The notes under the pieces are model-generated. The model ran no database searches. It saw only the letters and a program-made list of their open reading frames with translations, and was not told where the DNA came from. Source: Emiliania huxleyi CCMP1516 (lineage: Eukaryota > Haptophyta > Isochrysidales > Noelaerhabdaceae). From it: a stretch of 64,000 nucleotides of DNA. Shown here piece by piece: positions 10,805 to 21,918 of the stretch. The translations under genes were made by a program, and so were the position numbers. The stretch covers positions 1,286,229 through 1,350,228 of the forward strand of contig NW_005196756.1 of assembly GCF_000372725.1 (NCBI RefSeq), in the 5' to 3' direction. The stretch's first letter is position 1, and each line of letters begins with the position of its first letter.

Positions 10805-13800
10805 ATGTGGCGCGCACAGTCTCGCCACACTGCGGTCAGCATATTAATTTTCGCCACCACCTTCCTGCTAGGGCTCGCGAGCCAGCCGTGGACCGGAGCG
10901 GAAAAGGCCCTTCTTGAATGTTACCGGGGGGCTCGGTGCCGAGGAGGGCTGCTGCCTGTCCATCTCAGAGAGAGAGCGTGCCAGCCTGTCCGAGAGGCGA
11001 TCGCAAGCACTCTCTCCCCGTCCGTGAGTCTCAGAGCCGACGGCGTTGGCAGATGCTCCTCTGGGTGGCAATGCCCCTCCCCGTTCCGACGTGATGCTGT
11101 GGGAGGTGGGTGGATGGGCGGTGCTGCCATCGTGGCGAATTGAGGCTGAGGGTGGGCGCGAAGCCACTTTTTGCGTTGACGTGGCTGTAGATGTAGCCAT
11201 GTTGGACGGGGCAGGGGGCACTGTAGACCTGGTGGCGGGCATTGCTGCTGCTGCGCGAGGCGGTGGCGCTTTCGGAGTTGCTTTCATCAGCGGATCGAAA
11301 CGTGCGATTTCGCCAACATGAGTGGCCTCTCCGAGTGCACGCCATGCGAGGGCGGGACCTACCAGAACAACAGAAGCGCCACGGCGTGCCTACCGTGCGA
11401 GGTGGGCAGCTATTGCGCCGAGGGCGCGTCATCGCCGCTGCCGTGCAAGAAGGGCACGTTCTCGAGCGCCACAAACCTCTCGGCCGCCTCAGAGTGCGTC
11501 GACGCCTCGCCGGGCCACTTTGCCACCACGGGCTCCACCGAGCAGACGCCGTGCGCCAAGGGGTCGTACACGGACGAGCCCAAGCAGGACAAGTGCACGC
11601 CCTGCGCCGCCGGCACCTACCAGGACGAGGAGGGCAAGACGGCGTGCTTGCAGTGCCAAAAGGGTTCCTACTGCCCTCACGGCGCGGCGGCGTCGCTCCC
11701 CTGCCCCGCCGGAAAGCACATCGACCACTCCCTCCCGGTGATGATGAGCATAGACGACTGCATCATGTGCCCTGCTGGCACCTTCTGCCCGCCCGGCTCG
11801 GACAACGCCACCGAATGCGCCCCCGGATCAAACTCCTCGGAGGGAGCTGGAGCTTGCGTTCTCTGTCCTCCGGGATACTCGTCGAACAGGGGCAACGAGT
11901 CCTGCTACGAGTGCCCTGCAGGCTCCTACGCCGAAACCGTGGGCAGCGCGCAGTGCTCACTGTGTCCTCCGGGCGAGATAAGCGAGCGCAGTGGAAGTGT
12001 CAACTGCACGATTTGCGGCGCGGGCACCTTCAGCGGGTCATCGGGCGGGACGGCGTGTGAGATTTGCCCTGCGGGGGGGTACTGCGAAGCCGAAAGCACT
12101 GCGTCCTGCGGAGGTGGATTCACGCCCTGCCCTTCTGGGACTTTCAACCCTCTGCCCGGCAATTCTTCGGAGGAGGCGTGTATGCCGTGCCCCTCCGGTT
12201 CAACGAGCCCCCAACCTGGACAGACAAACTGCTCTGTGTGCGAGGCGGGCACATACTCACGACGACCCGATGGTGAGTGCGTCCCATGCCGTCATCCTAT
12301 GTGGAGCGGGCGCGGTAGCGACATCTGCGACATCTGCATGCCTCCGCCGCCTAGTCCGCCGCTGCCGCCGCCCTCGCAGCCGCTCGACTGCCCGTGCCTC
12401 ACTGCCTACCCGGCCGGCGTCAGCCTCGTGAGCGACGAGCTTCAGGTCGTCGAGCTTCAGGTCGTCGTGGGCGGCGTGAGCCTCGCGTACAACGGCACGT
12501 ACGGCCTCCACGCGTGCGGCCGACACGACAGCGGGCTCGAGCCGTCCTGCAACTCGACCGGCTACCCCGACTGGTGCGAGCAAGAGTGGTGCTACGTCGA
12601 CAATGCCACGTGCAACACCGAGTACAGCCCGAGCGCATACGTGGAGGGGGTCACCCTGCACTACTCGTACCGGGCGTGCGGCTTCAGCAACGAGTTTGAA
12701 AGCTGGTTCTACCAGTCGCCGCCCTCGCCGCCGGCCGCCAGCCAGGCTCGGGGCTTCTATCTCGTTGACCCTCCCTCTGGACCTCCCCAATGCGACCCCT
12801 GCCCACCGAACGCCAACTGTGCCGCCTTCAACACCACCCTCGCGACTTTGGGCGTGCCTCGCGGCTACTGGCGCGCCAGCCTCTCGAGCGCAGTACTGAC
12901 AGAGTGCCGGTCCTTCGGGGGCGACAACAATGCCGGTGAGAGGCGGTGCGCCGGCAGCGACCCGGTGGGTGGAGATCATTCTAGCGGCCGGACACTGCAC
13001 GAGGTGAGCGCTGACTATAATGAGACAGGCTATTGCGCAATCGGCTTCACCGGCCCCGAGTGCCAGCTCTGTGACGCATCAAACCACTACCTCGTCGATG
13101 GCGACACCTGTCGCGAGTGCGCCGCTGTTGGACTGGCGATGGGTCGGCTCGCCGGCGTCGCCCTCGGCCTGTGCGCTGCGTGTGCCCTTCTTGCGTGGGC
13201 TTATTCGATGCAGAGCTGGCGGCATCGGCGCTACATCGGTGCTGCCCTCCGCCTCACCGACCGGTTTGTCGCCTGGTGCGTGGCCATTGGGCTGCAGGCT
13301 AAGGCCAAGATCCTTCTGGGCTTTTACCAGGTTGTGATTGTCCTTTCGACCACCTACTCCGCTCGCCTGCCAGAGAAGTATACTGGCTGGACCGATAAAC
13401 TCAGCGGCGCAGTATCAGTCGACTGGTCGGGCATCCTCTTGCCCTCTCAATGCGTGAACTTCTCGCTCCGGCTTCTCACGATAGCCCTCTCCCCCGTCGG
13501 GCTCATTGCGCTGCTGCTGCTCATCGGTGTATTAGTCCGCATACGGCGCTGGCAGACCGCACCAGAGCGCCCACGCTTCAGCGCAGCCGTGCGGAGCGGG
13601 ATCCTCGACCTCACGCCGTCGGGCCTCATCCTCATCTTCTGCTTTGTACCGTCGGTCAGCGCTAGCATCTTTCGGTCGTGGTCGTGCAAGGTGCAGCGCC
13701 GACGGCGACTCCCCTTTACCATCGCCAATTCTTACACCCCCCCCCCCCATTCAGGCCTACGTCGTGTCTCCCCCTTACGCGAGCTTCGAGCAGATCAGCT

Positions 13801-16079
13801 ACATGCGCCAGGACGCGAGTGTCCAGTGTGACACGGCCGAGCACGACTCGATAACGACGATTGCCATCTTTCTCATCTTCCTCTGGCCGTTTGGCTCCCT
13901 CGCCTTGTTCACGCTGCTACTCATCCCGTGCCACAAGGCGTTGAGCACTAGCACTCCGACGGACCTGTCACGGGCGGCAAGCTTCCTGCATCGCGAGTAC
14001 GAAGTTCGCTGGTATTGGTGGGAGGCGCTGGACTTGCTGCGCAAGATCATCTTGACCGGCGTGGTTGTACTTATCCCAGAGAAGCGCTCCTTTGTGCGTC
14101 TCGTACTGGCGACGCTCATCTGCTCGTGCTACACCGTCGGGCTTGCCGTCGCGACGCCCTTCAAGCGGATAGAGGACGACGTCCTTGCCGTGGCGCGCGC
14201 TCACAAGGCCCCCGCATATCACCTGCCGCTGCCCCATAGCCACCCGGCCCACCTGCGCAGGCCATAAACCTGGTGCTGCTCCTCATGTTTCTCGGTGCAA
14301 GCTGGACAACCCTGTTCGACGCGATCGAGGAGAGTTGCGAAGGCAAGGCGGAGTCAATTCTCGGCTGGGGAAGCTCAGATGTTATCGTCATCTCCATGTC
14401 GATCCTCGTCGGGTTCGCGCTCGCTCTTTTCCTCATCGGCGCCGTCCTTGCGGCCCGACGCGTGGCCAAGATCAAGACCATCCGGCTGAAGAAGACCAAG
14501 CAGGCCCCCGAGTTGACCCTGGCGAAGGGCCTGACGTGGCACCTCTTCAACAGCCACATATGGAGTACTGGCCAAGACGCTGCCGCGGTCATCAAGAAGG
14601 TTCTCATGCTGCTGCTCCCCGGCATCCAAGTGTTTTTGGATGTGCGCCCATTATTGGCGGCCGACAGATTACCTAGTCCCTCGCTCCCATGCGCCCCGTG
14701 GGTCTTTAGGTTGATGATCTTGAGGACATCGGCGCGCTGGAGAGCTACATCGCCCGCTCACAAGTGATCCTCTTCTTCCTCTCCAAGGGCTACCTACGGA
14801 GCAAGGTCCCGCCACAGCCCACCCTGCCCGCCACCTGCCCCTCCGCCACCCACGCTCTCAGTCTCACCCTACCGCGCCCCCAACCCCCCAGAATTGCCTG
14901 CGTGAGATCCGCTCGTCGCTCGAGTTGAAGAAGCCGATCATTCTCGTGCAAGAAGCGGACCCGGAGAAGGGTGGCGGCTCGCTCAAGGCGCCTCCCCCCC
15001 ACCTTTGAGCGAACGAGCCCTGCTCGACCGTCTCCCCGTCGCCACCCTGTTCGCAGGAGCTGCGGGAGGAGTGCCCCGAGGGACTACAGTCGGCCATCTT
15101 TGACGCGAACTGGCCACAGATTGTTTGGATGCGCATCGAGGAGTTTCAAATAGTCTCGCTCAAGATGATCTCCGAGGCGTGATCTGCAAATGACACGACG
15201 CCATCTCATCACTCCCTTGTGCTGACTTGCCAACTCCTACTCAGGCCCTGCTGCTGCAAACGCCCGCCTACGCGTCCTTGAAGACGCTCCCGCTCAAGGT
15301 GCCGGGCGAGCTGGAACGCCAACGATTTGGGTTCGTTAAGCCGGTCATCCTGTGGGCCTCGCCGGCAAACCCAGGCGCACGCGACTTGGCCAACGAGCTC
15401 GCCACAACATTTCCCGGCTTGCGTGTCTCTCGTGCGGCAGTGACACCAAAGGGGCCTCCGCCCCTCCTAAGAAGCATGTCGTCGCTCAGAGCAGCATCTG
15501 CCAGGCAGCTTGGCCGCCCTTCTGCCGGTCCGCCGGAAGCGACCCACATGCTGCTCTACCTGTGCGAGGCGACCTGGCTGGATGAGCGGCTGGAGGAGCA
15601 GGTCAAAGCGGCGAGGGACGCAGGGCTTCCTATCGTGATGGCGCACGAGAAAGATCCGGACCTGGGAGGCTGCGCCTTCGCCAGATTCTTTGAAACGACC
15701 CCGCAAGAGCTCGTCGCTGGCGGACTCTACCGCAATCTCGCCATCTCCTGCTTTTCAGGGCGGCATCGCAAGGCGCGCGGCCGCCACTCCCGCTGCACGC
15801 CGACCCTGCTCTAAGGTGATGCGAGCTGCGTTGTGGTAGGTGTCGCTCGCGCTCTTAGCCAAGGCACTCGGTGCCACCCGCCGCAAGCGGAAGGACGGGA
15901 GGTCGAGTGGCCGAACCTTGTCGTGGTGGGGTCGTCATTCTCGTGGCAGCAGCACGTCAGGAGAGGTGGAGGAGACCGCGCCGCGTCCGACTCGCACCCC
16001 GTCGGAGCAGCCGGACCGCAGTAGCAGCCTAGAGCTGGAGGCGGACGAGGGTCCCGCGCCCGAAACGCTGCGTGTGTGA
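10805..16079 (+). CDS. Receptor with ephrin-like Cys repeats, TM core and TIR domain
   Basis: A nine-exon gene. Exon 1 (ATG at 10805) encodes a signal anchor; its donor and the next acceptor (about 11290) are not fixed. Later exons are clear: to 13690, 13755-14189, 14261-14641, 14710-14805, 14892-14987, 15057-15176, 15245-15772, 15840-16079. All seven resolved introns are phase 0 and 64-86 bp; three are GC-AG. The ectodomain has about ten GCC2/GCC3 (ephrin-receptor-like) repeats of the CxxCxxGxY type, then a Pro-rich hinge and a second Cys-rich region. About eight membrane spans follow. The cytosolic part has a TIR domain spread over exons 4-6: SHIWSTGQD, PGIQVFLDVDDLEDIG, ILFFLSKGYLRSK and NCLREIRSSL, with the Cys-Leu-x-Glu position of NADase-type TIRs present. 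A second Rossmann-like stretch follows. The total is about 1,470 residues. Surface sensing coupled to TIR signalling is inferred. Confidence 0.82.
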
Positions 16080-16489
16080 GAGTGATCGTCATGACGTCGA
16101 CCAGCGCTTGAGCGCCAGGAGGACCAGGCCAGAGGTTGAGGTGCGTTCAGAGGCAGTCAGCTGACGCCATCGGTTGAGCAAGCCAGTCAGCTTACTCTGG
16201 GATTTTTTCCCCGGCGCATTTTTGTATTAGTTCGTCTTAAAGTTAAACCATTTTGCAGTGTCTGGCGTGCCGCCGTTGCAGCCCTCCAACCCACCCTACG
16301 GAGTCCACCTTTCACGGCTTTCTCATAAGAGAAAAAACTTTAGGTACTCGAGCCTCGCGGTATACAAAATGCGCCTGCGGGCGGACCCTCACAGAGCACC
16401 GATCACTACACTCGAGCAGAGAAAAAATTACAGCTCTTTACTACTCCGTTTTGAGTCTTTCTCTCTTTTGCAAGATCTTTACTACGCAC
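16080..16489. other. 3' flank of the TIR receptor; no gene seen
   Basis: This should hold the 3' UTR of the receptor gene. From about 16410 it becomes AT-richer with short pyrimidine runs and leads into the minisatellite. No frame shows recognisable protein content. Confidence 0.45.
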
Positions 16490-17025
16490 CACACACAATC
16501 CACTGGCAGATTACTACATACTACTCATCATATTTCCTGCAGATCACTATTCACCACGCACAATCCACTGGCAGATTACTAGACTCATCACACAATCCAC
16601 CTTTGCAGATTACTACTCACCACACAAAGAATCCACCTTGCAGATTACTTACTCACCACACACATTACAAAACACATTCCTGAGGGCGGGTGTAGAGGAT
16701 GAGAGTGTAGAGCGCTGTAGAGCTGTAGAGAGATGTAGAGCGCTCTGGAGCGCTGTAGAGCTGTAGAGCTCTACATCCGGCGCGGGACGAAGCGGATGCG
16801 TTGTAGAGCGTTGTAGAGCGCGATTTCACAGTGAAATCACTAAGTAAATCGCGCTCTACAGTCGCTCTACATCGCTCTACAACGCACCCGCTTCGTCCCG
16901 CGCCGGATGTAGAGCTCTACAGCGCTCTACAGCTCTACATCCCTACAGCTCTACAGCGCTCTACACCCTACATCCTCTACACCCTCCCTCAGACACATTC
17001 ACCTTGCAGATTACTCTGCAAATCC
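16490..17025 (+). repeat. Degenerate minisatellite (CACACAATCCAC...GCAGATTACT)
   Basis: Five or more imperfect units on the theme ACTCACCACACA-ATCCAC-TTGCAGATTACT run from about 16490 to 16679 and resume at 16993-17025 (ACACATTCACCTTGCAGATTACT). The array is interrupted by the inverted-repeat element at 16680-16992. Confidence 0.75.
16672..17000. mobile_element. MITE-like inverted-repeat element with 8-bp target duplication
   Basis: The element proper is 16680-16992 (313 bp). It begins CTGAGGGCGGGTGTAGAGGATG and ends with the reverse complement bearing one mismatch in that stretch. The two arms pair over about 145 bp each around a short centre (near 16833-16850) and are packed with the word TGTAGAGC. 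Both sides carry the identical 8-mer ACACATTC (16672-16679 and 16993-17000), which is part of the host minisatellite unit. An 8-bp target duplication is typical of hAT-superfamily transposition. There is no coding capacity, so it would need a transposase supplied elsewhere. Confidence 0.85.
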
Positions 17026-17330
17026 GAGGTTGCAGTTCCTACCCCCTCGTACGCGCGGACATAGCTCGTTGGTTGAACGCTGAAACTTGATCGGGCGTCA
17101 TCGATCCTACTCGCTGGCCAATCCGGATTGCGCCTCACGTGCTGCTGTGCTCTTCTGGCTGGCCGATCCGGATTGCATTGATTGCCTGCACGCGCGATGG
17201 CTGACGATCGCGCGCGCGGTGGCCCTCTGCGAGCGAGGGAGACCTCCTCGTCGTGGACGACGACCAGATCATCCGACATCACACTACCCCCTAAACAAGA
17301 CAAGGTACCGCCTCGAGGTACCGCAGTGAG

Positions 17331-18288
17331 GGTGAACCTTCTTTTGTAGACCGCTAGGATTGAGAGAAGCCTCGCTCTCAATCCTAGAAGTCGAAGGATT
17401 GTGAGCAGCACTCCTCGCAATCGCAGCATCTCTGTACGACTGTGAGCACCCACGCTCGCAATCCTACGTCTTCTAGCATCTAGGACTAAGAGCAGCTCCG
17501 CTCACAAGGTGACTGGTGACGCCTACGACTACTACCATCGCGCTCGCAATCCGAGCAAAGTCTAGGATTGCGAGCAGCTTTGCTCACAATCCGAGCATCA
17601 TGCCTCCGATTGCGAGCAGTAGCGCTCGCAATCCTAGAACTTTCGCCGATTGCGAGCGACACCGCCCACAGTCCTACGACTTCTAGGATTGCGAGCGGGT
17701 CCCCTCACAATCGGTGCGATCACTGTTTGGATTGTGAGGAGACCCTCCCGGCGCGCTCACTCACAAGCGCTCGCGGCTGGAGCGATTGGGAGCGCCCTCT
17801 GTGCGCTGCTAGCAGTCCTTCCTTGGATCTTGGGTACGATTGTGAGCGCCGCCGCTCATAGTCCTACTAGATGTAGGATTGCGAGCGCTACTGCTCGCAA
17901 TCGGAGGCATGATGCTCGGATTGTGAGCAGTGCTGCTCGCAATCCTAGACTTTGCTCGGATTGCGAGCGCGATGGTAGTAGTCGTAGGCGTCACCAGTCA
18001 CCTTGGGAGCGGAGCTGCTCTTAGTCCTAGAAGATGTAGGACCTTGGGAGCGGAGCTGCTCTTAGTCCTAGAAGATGTAGGTAAAGTAGGACCTTGGGAG
18101 CGAGCTGGCTGGCTGCTCTTAGTCCTAGAAGATGTATGTACTAGCGAGTAGGATTGCGAGCGTGGGTGCTAGATCGTACAGAGATGCTACGATTGCGAGG
18201 AGTGCTGCTCACAACCCTTCGACTTCTAGGATTGAGAGCGAGGCTGCTCTCAATCCTCGCGGTCTACCCGTACAAAAGAAGGTTCACC
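17331..18288. mobile_element. Foldback element, 958 bp, made of inverted GAGCG/CGCTC units
   Basis: The left end reads GGTGAACCTTCTTTTGTAGAC and the right end is its reverse complement (with a small insert CGGGTA-type). Internally both arms are built of short hairpins of the form GGATTGCGAGC...GCTCGCAATCC spaced by phrases such as GTAGTCGTAGGCGTCACCAGTCACCTTGGGAGCGGAGCTGCTCTTAGTCCTAG. The order of phrases in the left arm mirrors the right arm. No target duplication is obvious. A single copy of the right arm occurs at 33902-34245. There is no coding capacity. Confidence 0.8.
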
Positions 18289-18357
18289 GCGGGGTCGGGG
18301 TCGATAGCAGCGCCCCCCCCCCCGGCCCGGTGAGTGTGTGGCAGCAAGCAGGCTGCG

Positions 18358-19227
18358 ATGGAGCCCACCACAAACACAAACACCTACATGAGCACCTCCA
18401 GTGCGCCGAGCGGCGCGTATGCGGGCGGCCCGCCGCTCTTCCTCCCGGGCGTCTCGGGGCCTATGGGCCAGCCTTCGGCGGGCGGCCCAGCGACGCTGGC
18501 GCAGCTGCAGCGTCAGCAGGCGTCGGTGCAGCAGGCGGCGGCGCAGCAAATGGCGATGCGCGGCGCCGCGGCTCCGCGCGCCGCTCCCCAGCACCCACTC
18601 GGACTGCCTCCGGGAACGGTGCCGCGAATGGCTTGGCCGGCGGCCGCAGCAGCACCCTCGCAGCAGCACCCTCCCGTGCCGGTGCCCGCCGCCCCTCGCA
18701 CAGTTCCTGCGCCAGTGGGCCTTGCGCGCCGCGGTGCGGACGTTCGTGCCTTGGCGGCCCTCACCTCAACCGCGCCGCAGCCGCCGCAGACGCTGCCTCC
18801 AGAGCCGCGGCGCGAGGCGGCGCTGCGGGACTTTGCGCCACAGTGGGAACGGTTGGCGGTCGTTGAGCAGCTCTTGACGGGAGAGCGGGTCGCTGGCGCG
18901 GGGGGCTGCACGCGTGAGCAGGCGCGGGCGGTGCGCAGCGCCGCCACCCAGGCGCTACGCGCTGTCGAGGCCGTCAGCGAGCACGAGGCGGCATCGTCCT
19001 TGACGCAGCTGAGGGCAGAGGACGAGAAGCGGGCAGCCGAGGCCCTCTCCGCCGTGAGCCGCGTGGCTGGAAACTCGCTCGTGGCGGTGGAGGGCGTGCG
19101 GAGGGCGGAGGAGGCGAGGCAATCGCAGGTGCGCTGGACAGAGGCGTCCATCATAAAAGAAGCGCCGACGCCAGTGACATGCCCTGGGCCGTCCGTGCCG
19201 CCGGCCGCAGCCTTCTCCATCGTTTGA
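18358..19227 (+). CDS. Ala/Pro/Gln-rich protein, unknown function
   Basis: A 289-residue frame from the ATG at 18358, which directly follows a possible 3' splice site (AAGCAG); an upstream C tract at 18308-18320 suggests a leader intron. Residues 1-150 are low-complexity (Gln-, Ala- and Pro-rich, LQRQQASVQQAAAQQ), the kind of disordered segment found in transcription regulators. Residues about 155-260 form a predicted long helical region (PQWERLAVVEQLLTGER onward) with heptad-like spacing. There are no known catalytic motifs and I do not recognise a family. The helix-plus-disorder layout would suit a nuclear adaptor, but that is only a guess from composition. Confidence 0.5.
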   Translation: MEPTTNTNTYMSTSSAPSGAYAGGPPLFLPGVSGPMGQPSAGGPATLAQLQRQQASVQQAAAQQMAMRGAAAPRAAPQHPLGLPPGTVPRMAWPAAAAAPSQQHPPVPVPAAPRTVPAPVGLARRGADVRALAALTSTAPQPPQTLPPEPRREAALRDFAPQWERLAVVEQLLTGERVAGAGGCTREQARAVRSAATQALRAVEAVSEHEAASSLTQLRAEDEKRAAEALSAVSRVAGNSLVAVEGVRRAEEARQSQVRWTEASIIKEAPTPVTCPGPSVPPAAAFSIV

Positions 19228-20668
19228 GCGCGGTTCGCCCGATTCCGGCGGGGATCGGCCGAGATTTCCGCGCGTTGTCACTCATGTATTGTCCGTCGTG
19301 TTGTGAGAGCTGAGATCTCGCGTGTGGCTCAGTGCGTGCCCCCTCGCGCGAACCGAATGCCGCGACGAAAAGGCTCCGGCTCAGGTCAGAGGGCCCAGCG
19401 ACTCGTCGGTTGGGTGTAAACGGGCATCCCCGAGTGGCTTCAAACCAAACAGGGTGTGAATAGAGCTGTCTTGATGGTGCTGAGGACGAAGCCACCTCAA
19501 ACTTTGATGAAGCCGCGAGTTTTTATAGTTTTCATTAGCTGTGAATAGTTATTGCGCCCGCCGCAGCCCGCCCTATTCCACTGGGCACGCGCCACGGGCC
19601 ACGAGAGCCCTGGAAGAGCCCAGCTGGCATGTTCTATCGCCCGGGTGGCGGGCTGTCTGCATACAGACGTCTCGTCGCCATGGCTGACGCACGACTGGTC
19701 CGACGTGCGGTGGGAGTTTGACCTCAGACAGGCCGTCGGTGTCGGCGGGCTGACGGCGGCCGCCGGAATCGCGATTCGCTCTGCCAGCTGCCAGCAGCCT
19801 CGTGTCGCGGCTCTCACAGGTGCAGCTGCCAGCAGCCTCGTGTCGCGGCTCTCAGCGGTGGTGATTGGTCTTTGCGCCGTCGCTCGACGGCGTCACCACC
19901 CATCCGATCTGCGCAGCTCCTGCAGCTCCTGCAGCTCCTGCTGTCAGTCTTCTACTCTCACTCGCCGCGCGCGGATTGTGCGCCGCACCAGCAGGACACA
20001 TGCTCATGCAAACAGTGCGAGAACTTGGTTGCGCCGCTTAGTGGCGGCGCTGCTTTAGAGGAAGCGGCAGCGTGGGAAGCACAGCAGATGGAGGCGGCGC
20101 GGCATGCCAAGGAGCTGCAATCGCAGTACTGGGGGCGGCAGCGCCAGCAACGAGCAAGGAGAGACTGGCGGAGGTTGAGCGGCTGAGTGCAGCAAGGGCC
20201 AAGGGCAAGAAAAAGGAATGTGGGCGTGGGCGATACGGGCGCCGCTAGGCTCAACGAGGAGATGCTGTGCAGTTAGAGAGCTCGTAGCGAGCTCGATTTT
20301 GGATGAGAATTTAGATGAGAAATCCCTCAATTTTGAGAAAAAACGCCAAAAAATCGGCGCCTGCGGCGGGCCAGCCTCCGGCGGCGCCTGCGGCGGGCCG
20401 CTGGGGCTTCCTCCCCAGACCCCGTTTACACCCGAGCTATGCCCCACGACCTGAGCCGGAGCCAAACCACCTCTCGCGAGAGACGAGAACCGACCCGCCA
20501 CCCGGACCCGCCGGCCCCCGCGGGGACCCACGCGCTCGGCGCTCCCGGAGCGCTCGCGCGAAAATCGCAACCGGCTCCGATGTCTGTGCGTTGATTCTGA
20601 ATCGGTTTAGGATTTGAGAGAGGCCACCTTACTAAGCAGCAAATGTGTGCTTTCTTCGACTCTCCAAG
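19228..20668. other. Intergenic; possible decayed exons, no supported gene
   Basis: Several GC-rich frames are open here but none reads like a known protein. A 37-38 bp tandem duplication lies at about 19785-19858 (unit containing CAGCAGCCTCGTGTCGCGGC). Bases 20350-20410 hold a second small tandem repeat (CGGCGCCTGCGGCGGGCC). A frame near 19930-20185 encodes a short charged helix (EAAAWEAQQMEAARHAKEL) that could be part of an unrecognised exon. Confidence 0.35.
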
Positions 20669-21918
20669 TCAGTCCTCCTCCACCTCATCGTCATCCCCGT
20701 CGTCCGCATCCGTCTCGCCCCCCTCAGCCGCCGCCTCGACCTCCTCCTCGCCCCCCTCGGCCGCCGCCTCGAGCTCCTCCTCGCCCTCGGACGGAGTGCT
20801 GCCGGGCGGCGCGGCCTTGTCCATCGCGGCGACAAACTGAGCCAACGTGGGCGGCCTGCTGGGCAGCAGCATGCGCGGCGCCACCTCGTTTGTGTAAAAG
20901 TAAAAGTGGCCGGCGAGCAGCCCGAGCAGGTTTGGCATCATGTCGCCGGTCTGCACGCCGTCCTGTGAGAGGGGGGGGGGGGGGGGCGGGGGGGGCACTC
21001 GCAGCGGGACGCCGGCAACGCTCAAGGGGAGGCGGGGGTCGATTCTTGCGTGCCTGCACCATCTGCGCGAAGGGCAGCCAGCCTGTGCGGATTTGAAAGA
21101 AGCCGAGGAAGTTTGTGATTGACGACTCATACTCGCGCGCGTACACGTACATGAAGACCATGACGAGCGGCGTGCCGAGGAACATGAGCGAGGGCGAGAG
21201 CTGCTTTAGCAGCAGCAGCGATGCAATGTTGCTCACGATCATGCGCACAAACTGGCCTGGCTCCCACGCGTACCTGCACCGAGGGCGCCGGGCCGTCGAG
21301 GGAGCAGCCGAGAGCCGAGGCAGCCGAGGGAGCAGCGACGGCGGGGCGGCGCGTTAGAGGTCTGTCTGTCAGTCTCCTTCAGCTCTCTCCCTCTGGGGAC
21401 CGGCCTCACTTGACTAGCTCCAAGATGCGCATGCACTCCCACAGGTGGTAGATCTGGAGCCAGTAAAAGACGGAGAGCGGCTGCTCGCCCATGTAGAAGA
21501 AGTTTAGCAGCGTGCGCCACCACTCGCCGCGGCGCACCACCTCGCGCTCCGCAAAGGCGATGGAACGCAGGTCGACCAGGCGCTGCGAGGCGAGGACCGT
21601 CAGCAGCACCGACACCGTCACCCACGATCGCGTGATGGGCGGCGCCGAGCGAAAGTGGGCGACGGGTGCCGAGTTGAGCAGCCGCGCGAGCAGCCCGGGC
21701 GACGGCGATGGCGGTGTGTCGGCGGACACATGCACGTCCGCCGTGGTGGTCGGCGGCGAGCCCGGCGGCTTTTGCGAGGCGGGCGCAGGCTCCTGCCCGC
21801 CTCGCAGCCGGAGCAGGAGTGCAGGGGCCGCGAGCGGCCGCGGCCTGCGCCGCAGCAGCGCGGCGCTGTCCGCACGCGGAAGCAACACGAGCAAGAGCGC
21901 CACCACCCTGCGCCTCAT
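20669..21918 (-). CDS. Derlin-family protein with plastid-type leader (sDer1 candidate)
   Basis: Derlins are rhomboid-like membrane proteins of ERAD channels. Exons: 21918-21410, 21273-21054 and 20962-20669; introns are 136 bp (GT-AG) and 91 bp (GC-AG, with a C tract before the acceptor). The product is 340 residues. The start ATG at 21918 opens a signal peptide (MRRRVVALLLVLLPRADS) followed by an Ala/Arg/Pro-rich stretch ending LLLRLRGG, the look of a bipartite plastid leader in algae with complex plastids. The Derlin core follows: PPITRSWVTVSVLLTVLA, GEWWRTLLNFFYMG, WLQIYHLW, IASLLLLKQL, LGTPLVMVFMYVYAREY and LLGLLAGHFYFYT. The C-tail is extremely acidic (DADDGDDDEVEED). In secondary red plastids a symbiont Derlin works in the SELMA pre-protein translocon of the second-outermost membrane. 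The leader supports that role over ER-resident Derlin, but does not prove it. Confidence 0.82.

Noticed and set aside
16490..16680. CRISPR-like repeat array
   Set aside because: Units are degenerate and contiguous with no unique spacers of constant length, and the genome is eukaryotic.
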